Below, piece after piece: positions 25,752 to 37,796 of a DNA stretch of 64,000 nucleotides. The notes beneath the pieces are model-generated. The model worked only from the letters and a program-made list of their open reading frames with translations. It was not told the DNA's origin and did not search any database. The translations under genes and the position numbers were made by a program. Source of the DNA: Pyxidicoccus xibeiensis (lineage in GTDB: Bacteria > Myxococcota > Myxococcia > Myxococcales > Myxococcaceae). The DNA is taken from assembly GCF_024198175.1 (NCBI RefSeq), contig NZ_JAJVKV010000003.1, positions 434,001 to 498,000 on the forward strand. The letters are read 5' to 3'. Position 1 is the stretch's first letter; each line of letters begins with the position of its first letter.

Positions 25752-26735
25752 CTACCGGCTCAGCGTCACCTGCTTGTCGAGCCGGGCCATCTTGTGCGGG
25801 TTGCGCATGGCATAGATGCGGGTGATGCGGCCGCTCTCGACGACGACGCTGACCGCGGTGTCGAAGTTGCCGGCGGCGTCGATCCGGAGCGCGGGCGCGC
25901 CGTTGATCCACACGGTCGCGATCCGAGCGTCAGGCGCAAGCGTCGGGAAGCGGGACAGGAACCCGGCCACGCGGTTGCCGCCGACAATCGGGTGCCGGGC
26001 CGCCGTCGCTACGCCGCCGCCGTCGGCGACCAGCACCACGTCGGGAGCGAGCACGTCGAGCAGGCCCTGCAGGTCGCCGGAGTTGACCGCGGCCAGGAAC
26101 CGCTCCAGGACGGTCTGCTGCTCCGCCCGGTCGACCTGCATCCGGGGCCGGCGTGCGGCCACGTGCTCCCGCGCCCGGTGGGCAATCTGCCGGACGGCGG
26201 CTGGCGTCTTGTCGAGCGCCGGGGCGATCTCTTCGTACGGCATGTCGAAGACCTCCCGGAGCACGAACACCGCCCGCTCGGCCGGGGTGAGGGTCTCCAG
26301 CACGGTGAGCATCGCTATCGAGACGCTCTCCGCGAGCTCGACGTCCTCGGCGACGTCGGGGCTGGTGAGCAGCGGCTCCGGCAGCCACTCGCCGACGTAC
26401 TCCTCCTTGCGGCGGGCGAGCGTGCGCAGCCGGTTGAGGGCCTGCCGCGTGACGATGCGGACCAGGTAGACGCGCGGGTCGCGCACCTCGGCCCGCCCTG
26501 CGTCACCGAGGTCCGCCCACCGCAGCCAGGCCTCCTGCACCACGTCCTCGGCGTCGGCCGCGGAGCCGAGCATCTCGTAGGCAACCGTGAAGAGCACGCT
26601 GCGGTGGGTGACGAAGGGGGCCTCCGCGCCTGGCGGTTCGTGCGAAGCGCCGGCCGCGTCAGGCGAGGAGGCCGGGTCAGCCCCGTCGCCGGAAGCCTCG
26701 CCTGACGGTGACGTCGGGCGCATCGAGGCCGTCAT
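25752..26735 (-). CDS. ECF41 (SigJ-like) sigma factor with C-terminal SnoaL-like domain
   Basis: 327 residues. After a Ser/Pro/Ala-rich N-terminus come sigma region 2 (VLFTVAYEMLGSAADAEDVV, EAWLRWADLG) and region 4 (LTPAERAVFVLREVFDMPY, ALDKTPAAVRQIAHRARE). A C-terminal NTF2/SnoaL-like domain replaces an anti-sigma factor and has the ECF41 marks DGGG (VLVADGGGVATAA) and NPHK near the end. In this class the C-terminal domain controls activity in place of a partner protein. The ATG overlaps the preceding carboxymuconolactone-type gene (ATGA), the classical ECF41 target, and a matching promoter precedes that gene. Confidence 0.9.
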   Translation of the reverse strand: MTASMRPTSPSGEASGDGADPASSPDAAGASHEPPGAEAPFVTHRSVLFTVAYEMLGSAADAEDVVQEAWLRWADLGDAGRAEVRDPRVYLVRIVTRQALNRLRTLARRKEEYVGEWLPEPLLTSPDVAEDVELAESVSIAMLTVLETLTPAERAVFVLREVFDMPYEEIAPALDKTPAAVRQIAHRAREHVAARRPRMQVDRAEQQTVLERFLAAVNSGDLQGLLDVLAPDVVLVADGGGVATAARHPIVGGNRVAGFLSRFPTLAPDARIATVWINGAPALRIDAAGNFDTAVSVVVESGRITRIYAMRNPHKMARLDKQVTLSR

Positions 26736-27328
26736 GACGCGGCCGCTCCCGCCGGCCGTGCGCTCGGCTGGGCCATCGGCTTCAGCCCGCACGAGGCGGA
26801 GAAGCCCTCCGACTCGATGCCCAGGGCGGTGTTGGAGCGGGTCGTCAGGTTGGCGAACCCGATGACAGTGGTCAGCTCGATGAGCGCCGCTGCACCGAGC
26901 TGCTTCCTCAGGCTCGCGACCAGCTCGTCGGTCACCGTGGGGGGAGTCTGGCTCATCGCCTCGGCATACCCCAGCACCTCACGCTCCAGCGAGGTGAACA
27001 CGTTCGACTCCCGCCACCGCGGAATCTCCCGGGCCTTGTTCACGTCCAACCCACGGTTGTGGGCCATGAAGTAGTTGAAGTCCAGGCACCACGAGCAGCC
27101 CACCAGCGACGCCACCGCCATGTGCGCGTACGACTTCAGGCTCTCTTCGCACTGGTCCCATTTCTGTAGCTTCTGCCCGAAGCCCATGCTGGCTTTGAGC
27201 ACCGGCAGGTGGTGCCACATCACCCCGAGCGACTCGGGCACCTGGCCGAACGTCCTGCTGGCGAACTTCTTCACCAGCGCGCCGTAGAGCCCGGTGATCT
27301 CCTTCGGGGGAATCCTGGTCGAGGTCAT
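26732..27328 (-). CDS. carboxymuconolactone decarboxylase family (AhpD-like) protein
   Basis: 198 residues, alpha-helical, with the AhpD-like redox motif GCSWCLDFNYFMAHNRG (Cys-x-x-Cys followed by His). Such proteins act as thiol-dependent peroxidases or reductases in the cytoplasm. The start at MTSTRIPP follows AGGAGAA. It is translationally coupled to the ECF41 sigma factor and has a TGTCACA-type promoter upstream, matching the known pairing of ECF41 factors with these genes. It likely responds to redox stress, though the signal for ECF41 factors remains unclear. Confidence 0.88.
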   Translation of the reverse strand: MTSTRIPPKEITGLYGALVKKFASRTFGQVPESLGVMWHHLPVLKASMGFGQKLQKWDQCEESLKSYAHMAVASLVGCSWCLDFNYFMAHNRGLDVNKAREIPRWRESNVFTSLEREVLGYAEAMSQTPPTVTDELVASLRKQLGAAALIELTTVIGFANLTTRSNTALGIESEGFSASCGLKPMAQPSARPAGAAAS

Positions 27329-27374
27329 GTCTTCTCCTGGTGTCCGTATCGAGTTCCGTCGAAATCGACATGGA

Positions 27375-27401
27375 GACACCGGGCCCCCGCGGGATGTGAC
27401 A
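27375..27401 (-). promoter_or_regulatory. candidate ECF41-type promoter (TGTCACA-N16-TGTC)
   Basis: Read on the minus strand, TGTCACA at 27401-27395 is followed 16 bases later by TGTC at 27378-27375. The reported ECF41 consensus, as I recall it, is TGTCACA with a CGTC -10 element after about 16-17 bases, so this differs at one position. It stands about 50 bases before the AhpD-like start, a normal distance, and suggests that the sigma factor drives its own operon. Confidence 0.65.
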
Positions 27402-27488
27402 TCCGGGCCGGAATCCTCGTCACCCGTGGCTGACGCTGAGGTCCTCTGCTCCGCTGTAGGTCTCGAACTGCGCGTGTGAGCGGAGCTC

Positions 27489-27778
27489 TCAGTCCAGGTT
27501 CTTGTCGGCAAGAAACCGCGACAGCAGATCCGCGATCTGGACATTGTTGGTGTCCGAGAACGGGAAGTGGGTGTTCCCTCGGATTCCGAGCGCTGGCAGG
27601 TGGACGAGCGTGACGTCCCCGCCATGGCGATTGACCGCGTCGCGCCAGAGCCGCGCCATCGCGATTCGAACGCGCCAGTTGTCCTGCCCCGGATTCGGCG
27701 ACGGCTCCTCCGGAACGTTGTCCCCGAAGTAGATGACGACAGGTATCCGGGTTACCTCCTCAGGGCTTCGTCGACGCA

Positions 27779-27779
<1 letters not shown>
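27489..27779 (-). pseudogene. alpha/beta hydrolase, C-terminal remnant
   Basis: About 96 residues that match only the end of a larger (about 300-residue) alpha/beta hydrolase: IPVVIYFGDNVPEEP, NPGQDNWRVRIAMARLW and LGIRGNTHFPFSDTNN, the last holding the probable catalytic His. The nucleophile Ser, oxyanion hole and most of the fold are missing. The ATG at 27779 overlaps the TGA of the upstream cupin gene, so the fragment could still be translated by coupling, but it should be inactive. I read it as a deletion remnant. Confidence 0.7.
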
Positions 27780-29877
<2,098 letters not shown>

Positions 29878-30159
29878 GTGCAAGCCTCTCCTCAACGCGG
29901 GGATGGAGGGGCTCTTGGGGCTCAAGGCCTTCTCTTTCCTGCGCGTCCGCCGCGCGGCGCTCTGGCGGACCCCGCCTCGGGGCTCGGCGCCGATGCGAAG
30001 AGAAGTAGCCCTCCTGGGCGCACCGGACTAGGTGGCGGTAGGACAAAGGGCCTTGAAGCTGTGGTTTAAGATGCCTGCTGCCAAGACTGTGGAGCACCGG
30101 CACCTCAGGGCGCAATGCGCCAGCGTGGCGCTCCAGAGGTGCCCGAACGGACGCTCTCG

Positions 30160-31065
30160 ATGAAGACCCACCTCCTGCCGCACCTGCAGACGTTTCTCGT
30201 GGCGGCGCGCCTGCGGAGCTTCAGCGCTGCCGCCCGCGAGCTCGGCGTCTCTCCGGCGGCGGTGAGCCAGTCGGTGCGCCAGCTCGAGGAGCAGCTGCGG
30301 GTGGTGCTCTTCACCCGCACCACCCGCAGCATGGCGCTCACGGCGGCAGGGCGCCGGCTGCTCGAGGGCGCGGGGCCGGGCCTCGGCCAGGCCCTCGCCT
30401 CCCTGCAAGAGGTGTCCGCCCAGCCGGGCGAGGCGGTGGGGCGGCTGAAGCTGACGGTGCCGGAGGTTGCGGTGCCCTACGTCGTCACGCCGGTGCTGCC
30501 GGCCTTCCGCGCGCGCCACCCGCGTGTGGAGGTGGAGGTCGCCGTCGAGAACCGCTTCGTGGACATCGTCGCGGAGGGCTACGACGCGGGCGTCCGCCTG
30601 CACGAGGCCATCGAGCGCGACATGGTGCAGGTGCGCCTGACAGATGCCTTCCGCTTCGTCGTGGTGGCGGCCCCTTCGTACCTGGAGCGACACGGCACTC
30701 CCCAGAAGCCCGAGGACCTGCTGCGCCACGAGTGCTTCACCCTGCGCGTCCCCTCGAGCGGGGCGCTCTACGCCTGGGAGCTGGAGCGCGGGAAGCGCAG
30801 CTGGCGGGTGCCGGTGCGTGGCAGCATCGTCACCAACCACCGCGAGCTGACGCGGGCCTTGGTCGAGCAGGGCCTGGGCCTGGCGTACGCCTTCGAGCCG
30901 GCCGTGAAGGGGCAGCTGCGCTCCGGGAGGCTCGTGCGTGTGCTCGAGGAGTACGCGCCCACCGTGCCCGGCTTCTTCCTCTACTTTCCCAGCAGGGCGC
31001 AGCGCTCTGGGCCGCTGCGGCTCTTCATCGAGGTGGCCAGGGAGCTGGCCGCCAGGACGTTGTGA
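30160..31065 (+). CDS. LysR family transcriptional regulator
   Basis: 301 residues. N-terminal winged helix-turn-helix: LQTFLVAARLRSFSAAAREL and GVSPAAVSQSVRQLEEQL; C-terminal ligand-binding domain with a conserved GLAYAFEPAVKGQL. The start at MKTHLLPH is chosen from family alignment; the frame extends 15 codons upstream. It is transcribed away from the aldo/keto reductase gene and probably controls it. The 282-base gap between the two holds no gene, and no clean T-N11-A palindrome was noticed in it. Confidence 0.88.
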   Translation: MKTHLLPHLQTFLVAARLRSFSAAARELGVSPAAVSQSVRQLEEQLRVVLFTRTTRSMALTAAGRRLLEGAGPGLGQALASLQEVSAQPGEAVGRLKLTVPEVAVPYVVTPVLPAFRARHPRVEVEVAVENRFVDIVAEGYDAGVRLHEAIERDMVQVRLTDAFRFVVVAAPSYLERHGTPQKPEDLLRHECFTLRVPSSGALYAWELERGKRSWRVPVRGSIVTNHRELTRALVEQGLGLAYAFEPAVKGQLRSGRLVRVLEEYAPTVPGFFLYFPSRAQRSGPLRLFIEVARELAARTL

Positions 31066-31231
31066 CTCCGCCTCCAGGCCCGCGAACCCGCTGACCGGTT
31101 CGCCATTCGACTCGTCACCCCCGACGACAGGCACTTCGGCCGCGAGGCCGGGGAATTCGCAGGCGGGTGTATGCCGCCTGCCTGCCTCGCGCGTCCTCGT
31201 TGACACACATGGTGTCCAGGAGGTCTTTCCC

Positions 31232-32302
31232 ATGAGAGTCGGGGTGACGTGGCTGCTCGCGCTGTGGATGAGTGGTGCCGTGGGACTGGGATGCAAGACG
31301 GCGGAACAGGCCCCGGACTCCGGAGGCTTTGCCCAGCCTGTCGAGGCCCTCGCGGCGATGCTGGAGGCGGGCTACGTCCATCCCGAGACAGGCAGGAAGT
31401 ACGCCGCCATGCTGAGAGACAACCTCGCGCGGGGCGTCTATCGCGAGTACGTGAACCAGGCCGAGCTGGCCACGCGCTTGACGGCGGACCTCCAGGCCGT
31501 CTCCGCCGACGGGCACTTGCGAGTCATTCCATCGGATGCGGGGCCATGGAGGCCAGGGCCGGGCGGTCCTCGGGGGCCGGGCGGTCCTCCGGGGCCGGGA
31601 GGTCCTCGGGGGCCGGGCGGTCCTCCGGGGCCGGGCGGTCCTCCGGGCCCCGAGCCCATCTCGGAGGCCCGGTGGCTCGCTGAAGGCATCGCCTACATCC
31701 GTATCAATGGCTTCCCCGGCGACGAGAGGACGGTCCAGGCGGTGGACCAGTTCATGAAGGAGCACGCGACGGCCAGGGCGCTCATCATCGATGCCCGGAC
31801 CCATCGCGGCGGAGGGCCCAGGGAGATGAACGTCCTGCTGTCCTATCTCTTCGAAGAGGAGACGCTCCTGGCGTACATGGACACCCCACGGCGCAACCTC
31901 GAGCTCGGGTGCGGACCGCCCGACGACCCCATGCTGCGCGAGAGCGAGGGCCCGGAGGGAATCCACCGTCGGGAGCACCGGGTGCGTCCCCATGCGGCCG
32001 AGTCACGCCTCTTCGGCGCGCGGGTCTTCTACCTCGTCTCGAAGCGGACCGCGTCCGCGGCCGAGCATCTGGCGCTGGCGCTCAAGCGCACGGGGCGCGC
32101 CACCCTGGTGGGAGAGCCCACGGCGGGGGCCAATCACTTCTCCTGTCCGCAGCAACTCGGGGACGCGCTGGCCGTGGTCCTTCCCGTGGGGCGGACCGTG
32201 GACCCCGACACGGGAAAGGACTGGGAGGGCGTTGGCATCGCCCCGGACATCCAGGTTCCCGCCGACAAGGCGCTGGATGAAGTGCTCCAGCGTCTTCGGT
32301 AG
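31232..32302 (+). CDS. S41 family (tail-specific) protease-like lipoprotein with collagen-like insert
   Basis: 356 residues. The signal peptide ends GLGC (Cys21), a probable lipobox. An S41-type N-terminal region (MLEAGYVHPETGRKYAAML) is followed by a Gly-Pro-rich insert (about residues 108-140). The catalytic domain comes next (GIAYIRINGFPGDERT, ALIIDARTHRGGG) with the nucleophile region KRTASAAEHLALAL and end GVGIAPDIQVP. S41 enzymes cleave proteins or peptides in the periplasm. AGGAGG precedes the ATG. The collagen-like insert replaces the place where a PDZ domain often sits and is unusual. Confidence 0.82.
   Translation: MRVGVTWLLALWMSGAVGLGCKTAEQAPDSGGFAQPVEALAAMLEAGYVHPETGRKYAAMLRDNLARGVYREYVNQAELATRLTADLQAVSADGHLRVIPSDAGPWRPGPGGPRGPGGPPGPGGPRGPGGPPGPGGPPGPEPISEARWLAEGIAYIRINGFPGDERTVQAVDQFMKEHATARALIIDARTHRGGGPREMNVLLSYLFEEETLLAYMDTPRRNLELGCGPPDDPMLRESEGPEGIHRREHRVRPHAAESRLFGARVFYLVSKRTASAAEHLALALKRTGRATLVGEPTAGANHFSCPQQLGDALAVVLPVGRTVDPDTGKDWEGVGIAPDIQVPADKALDEVLQRLR
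31562..31651 (+). repeat. five 18-base tandem repeats encoding GGPxGP
   Basis: Five perfect-length 18-base units encode GGPRGP, GGPPGP, GGPRGP, GGPPGP and GGPPGP, in frame inside the S41 protease gene. Gly recurs at every third position (G-x-y), as in collagen. The units differ by one or two bases, so copy number may vary among strains. Confidence 0.9.
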
Positions 32303-32474
32303 AGCGGGAGCTGGGCTGCCTATCTCGCCCCGTGCAACACCTTGAAATGGTCGGACACGCACAACCGCGAGCACGGAGAGGCCTCGTCCAGATTCAATTG
32401 AAGAGTCGGTTGCTTGCTCGCATATTCGGGTCCGAACCCGGATACACAGCCTCCAGAATCCATACAGGTGAATC

Positions 32475-32909
32475 ATGGGACAGACCGCTGGGCCCTCGAA
32501 GACGTCGCCGCTGGTCCTGACGAATCCCAGGGGGCTGTTCGACCCGGCGCCCTACGGCTTCTCGCACGTGGCGCAGGTGGCGCCCGGCACCCGGCTCATC
32601 TACCTGGCGGGGCAAGGTGGAGAGAGCGAGACCGGGGCGCTGCAGCCCGACTTCCGCCTCCAGGTCCGACAGGCATTCCAGAACATCCGCACCGCCCTGG
32701 AGTCAGTGGGAGCCGGCGTCGGCCATGTCGCGAAGCTCACCATGCTCGTGGTGGACCACACGGAGGAGAAGCTCAGGATCATCGGCCCCGAGCTGGACGC
32801 GGCCTGGAACGGCGGCATGAAGCCGACCTGTACGCTGATTCCCGTCCCTCGGCTGGCGCTGGACGGGATGCTCTTCGAAGTCGAAGCCGTCGCGGTCCTC
32901 CCTGCCTGA
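32475..32909 (+). CDS. RidA family protein
   Basis: 144 residues of the RidA/YjgF/UK114 fold: SHVAQVAPGTRLIYLAGQGG at the start, FRLQVRQAFQNIRTALESVG in the middle and a late LIPVPRLALDGMLFEVEAVA. RidA enzymes hydrolyse reactive imines from amino-acid breakdown as trimers; several subgroups lack the key Arg and have unknown roles. Here the position near the end reads PVPRLAL with an Arg, compatible with activity. It stands alone 33-45 bases before the UvrA-like gene on the same strand, and may be co-transcribed with it. Confidence 0.85.
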   Translation: MGQTAGPSKTSPLVLTNPRGLFDPAPYGFSHVAQVAPGTRLIYLAGQGGESETGALQPDFRLQVRQAFQNIRTALESVGAGVGHVAKLTMLVVDHTEEKLRIIGPELDAAWNGGMKPTCTLIPVPRLALDGMLFEVEAVAVLPA

Positions 32910-32954
32910 CAGCAGCGTTGACTGCCACCCTCCTCGCCGTTCGTGCCCGACGCC

Positions 32955-35408
<2,454 letters not shown>

Positions 35409-35523
35409 TGACCCCAGGTGCCTGATGCAGCCTGAGGGCATCACGCCTGTGATGCACGGAGCTCCGCCTCCGGCTGCGCCCAGGAGGACCGCGCCACCCC
35501 GCCCGGAAAGGCGGGGCCGACGC

Positions 35524-36138
35524 TCAGTCCCAGGAGAAGGAGCACTCGCAGTCGGTCATGCTGATCTGCCGGCCGGTCACCTTGCCGCCCTTCACCTGCG
35601 CCTTCTCGACGACGGCCTCAACGACGCCGCAGTGATAGGGCACGGGCATGAACTCGCCCTTGAGCACGAAGCGGCCGCTGTTGGGCCCCGTCCACTCAAT
35701 CGTGTGCTCGCCGTAGCTGCTGGACGCGCGGTACGCGGTCGGCAGGTTGTTGAGCACCCGCGTGGGGCTGTTGCCCGCCAGCGCCAGCATCGTCTTGCCG
35801 GCCAGCGACGAGAAGAAGTCCGCCGTGCCCTGACGCCCCAGCAGCCGCAGGCCTTCCTCGAAGCCACCATGGCGCGCGCCAAGGGCCTCCGCCGCGGCGA
35901 ACACCAGGCGCAGCTGCGTCGTGACGGGATAGCTGAAGAAGTCGGTGATGCGCTTCTCACCCATGGCGGCCATGCAGCGCTGCACGGCGGCCTCGTCTCC
36001 CAGGGTGCTCACCACATGGAGGATGCCCTTGAGGTACATCCCGCGCGTCGTCTTGTCCGGCGTGGCCAACGCCAGCCGCTGTTCCAGCTCCAGGCTCCAG
36101 TTCACTCCGCTCAAAGTCTTCTCCTTAGACGGCAACAT
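35524..36138 (-). CDS. DUF2378 (TIGR02265) family protein
   Basis: 204 residues. The myxobacterial DUF2378 pattern is clear: KTTRGMYLKGILHVVSTLG, KRITDFFSYPVTTQLRLVFA, TADFFSSLAGKTMLALAGN and a late GEFMPVPYHCGVVEAV. The family is strongly expanded in Myxococcaceae and unknown in function; members are cytoplasmic and resemble V4R/BcsX-like heme or ligand-binding folds only distantly. No partner gene is evident on its strand; it lies between the UvrA-like gene (convergent) and a 454-base non-coding stretch. Confidence 0.85.
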   Translation of the reverse strand: MLPSKEKTLSGVNWSLELEQRLALATPDKTTRGMYLKGILHVVSTLGDEAAVQRCMAAMGEKRITDFFSYPVTTQLRLVFAAAEALGARHGGFEEGLRLLGRQGTADFFSSLAGKTMLALAGNSPTRVLNNLPTAYRASSSYGEHTIEWTGPNSGRFVLKGEFMPVPYHCGVVEAVVEKAQVKGGKVTGRQISMTDCECSFSWD

Positions 36139-36592
36139 TCTCTACCTCAGGCGCGGCCCCCGGGCAATGCCCCCCCATCTCAATCGCAACTCAATGGCAA
36201 CGACAATCCCGTTCGTGTCCGGGCGCCTCCTACCCGGCGCACACGAGCCCTCGGGCCACTGCGGGGTTCCCGCTACACGTCCTCGGCACGGTGGAGCTGG
36301 AGGCGTGACGCGGGACAGCACGACGCGACAGGTCCCTTCACCATGGCTGCCGCTGCGTCCGCTCCTTCGAGCGAGTGTACCGCCTTTCACAGCGGGCAGT
36401 GCGGAGCCGGAAAGGGCCCCGGAGCCGATGGCCATGCTCGGCAACCAGGCGTGCACCGTCGACCGGAACCACGGCCTGGTCATCATCGAGGCGGGACCTT
36501 CGAGGTAGGGCGGCGGGAGCACGGCCTGCGACCGGGCCGGTCCAGGCGTCTCCTTGTTTTCCCGACTTCGCCTCTGCTAGGAGTGACGGGCC
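36139..36592. other. intergenic region, no gene seen
   Basis: About 450 bases between divergent genes (DUF2378 and an alpha/beta hydrolase). Frames here are broken or lack third-position bias on both strands. It should hold promoters for both neighbours, but no clear motif or repeat was found by eye. Confidence 0.5.
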
Positions 36593-37498
36593 ATGGCACG
36601 AAAGTCGAAGAGTCAGGCGAGTGTCGGTCAGCTCCTGCAACTGGGTGTCATGCGGGTCGCCTTCCGCCTGGGCTTCGCGCTCGCGCCCGGAAGCACCGCG
36701 GAGCGCGCCGCGCGCCTCTTCCTCTCGCCGCAGCAGGGCCCGCCGAAGAACCTCGTGACGCCCCAGGGCGAGGCCACCCGCCTCGTCATCGACGGGCCGG
36801 ACATGGCCACCACGGGCGGGCCCATCGTCGCCTGGAGCTGGGGCACGGGCCCTACCGTGCTGGTGGTGCATGGCTGGGAAGGCGAGCACCGCCGGATGAC
36901 GCCCATCATCGACCGGCTGACCGGGGCCGGCTACCGCGTGGTGGCCATGGACCTGCCGGGCCACGGCGCCTCCGCGGGCAAGCTGGTGCCCATTCCGCTG
37001 CTGGCGCGCGCGGTGGGCGCGGTCGGCGCGAAGCTGGGGCCGGTGGAGGCCGTGGTGGGCCACTCGCTGGGTGGCACGGCCGCCATGCTGGCGCTGACCG
37101 AGCTGGGGCTGCAGGCGCGCAAGGCCGTCATCATCGCCTCGCCCAACCACCCGGCGCACTTCGCCCGTCAGGTCATCCAGATGCTGGGCCTCGGCGAGTC
37201 CCACTTCGCCCTCACGGCCCAGGCCATCGAGCGGCTCGCGGGCCGCCCCATGGACAGCCTCTTCCTGCCGCCCCTGCTGCGCAAGCTGGACCTGCCGGCG
37301 CTGTTCCTGCACGACCCGGCCGACGAGGTGGTGCCCATCTCGCACACCCACGACAACTCGGGGGCGTGGCCCGGCGCGAAGCTGAAGGTCCTGGAGGGCC
37401 CCGGCCACCGCCGCATCCTGAGCGACGAGGAGGCCCTGAAGGCCATCCTCGAGTTCGTGCGCGCCGAGGACCGGAGGGCGGAGACCGGCACGGCCTGA
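36593..37498 (+). CDS. alpha/beta hydrolase, paralogue of the hydrolase in the desaturase operon
   Basis: 301 residues of the alpha/beta hydrolase fold: oxyanion-hole strand TVLVVHGWEGEHRRM, nucleophile elbow VVGHSLGGTAAML, acid strand LFLHDPADEVVPI and the His in GPGHRRILSDEEA. It shares length, HGW strand and the GHRxIL ending with the hydrolase at 39593-40441, so the two are probably paralogues. It faces the operon tail to tail, four bases from the stop of the last carrier-protein gene. In that context it may hydrolyse acyl thioesters, but the gene also could be a separate lysophospholipase-like enzyme. Confidence 0.85.
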   Translation: MARKSKSQASVGQLLQLGVMRVAFRLGFALAPGSTAERAARLFLSPQQGPPKNLVTPQGEATRLVIDGPDMATTGGPIVAWSWGTGPTVLVVHGWEGEHRRMTPIIDRLTGAGYRVVAMDLPGHGASAGKLVPIPLLARAVGAVGAKLGPVEAVVGHSLGGTAAMLALTELGLQARKAVIIASPNHPAHFARQVIQMLGLGESHFALTAQAIERLAGRPMDSLFLPPLLRKLDLPALFLHDPADEVVPISHTHDNSGAWPGAKLKVLEGPGHRRILSDEEALKAILEFVRAEDRRAETGTA

Positions 37499-37502
37499 GC
37501 CG

Positions 37503-37796
37503 TCAGCCGCGCCCGGGCGCCTGCTTCTGCTCCATGCCGGGAGGCCGGGTCAGGTACGCCGAGAGCCGCTCGATGGTGGGGTACTCCCACAGCAGATTGG
37601 GCGACAGCCGCCGGCCCAGGCGCACCTCCAGCTCCCCCGAGATGCTCGCCAGGGCCACCGAGTCCAGCTGGTAGTCGGTGAAGTCGACGCGGCGGTCGAC
37701 CTCCTCCGGGGCGGTGCCCAGCCAGTGGGCGATGCGCTCGCTGATGAAGGACTGCAGCGCCTCCTCGGAGAGCTGCCCGTTCGTCTCGCCACTCAC
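37503..37796 (-). CDS. acyl carrier protein (downstream copy)
   Basis: 97 residues from a GTG that overlaps the ligase stop as GTGA. It has the four-helix carrier fold with the phosphopantetheine site DYQLDSVALASISGELE (Ser46) and the end motif LLWEYPTIERLSAYL typical of carrier domains served by fatty acyl-AMP ligases. It is the last gene of the eight-gene operon and is translationally coupled to its ligase, so that ligase most likely loads it. Ser46 would carry the fatty chain during desaturation. Confidence 0.88.
   Translation of the reverse strand: MSGETNGQLSEEALQSFISERIAHWLGTAPEEVDRRVDFTDYQLDSVALASISGELEVRLGRRLSPNLLWEYPTIERLSAYLTRPPGMEQKQAPGRG

Noticed and set aside
31562..31651. Short regular repeats considered as a CRISPR-like array
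   Set aside because: The units are contiguous, in frame and encode G-x-y repeats; there are no spacers.
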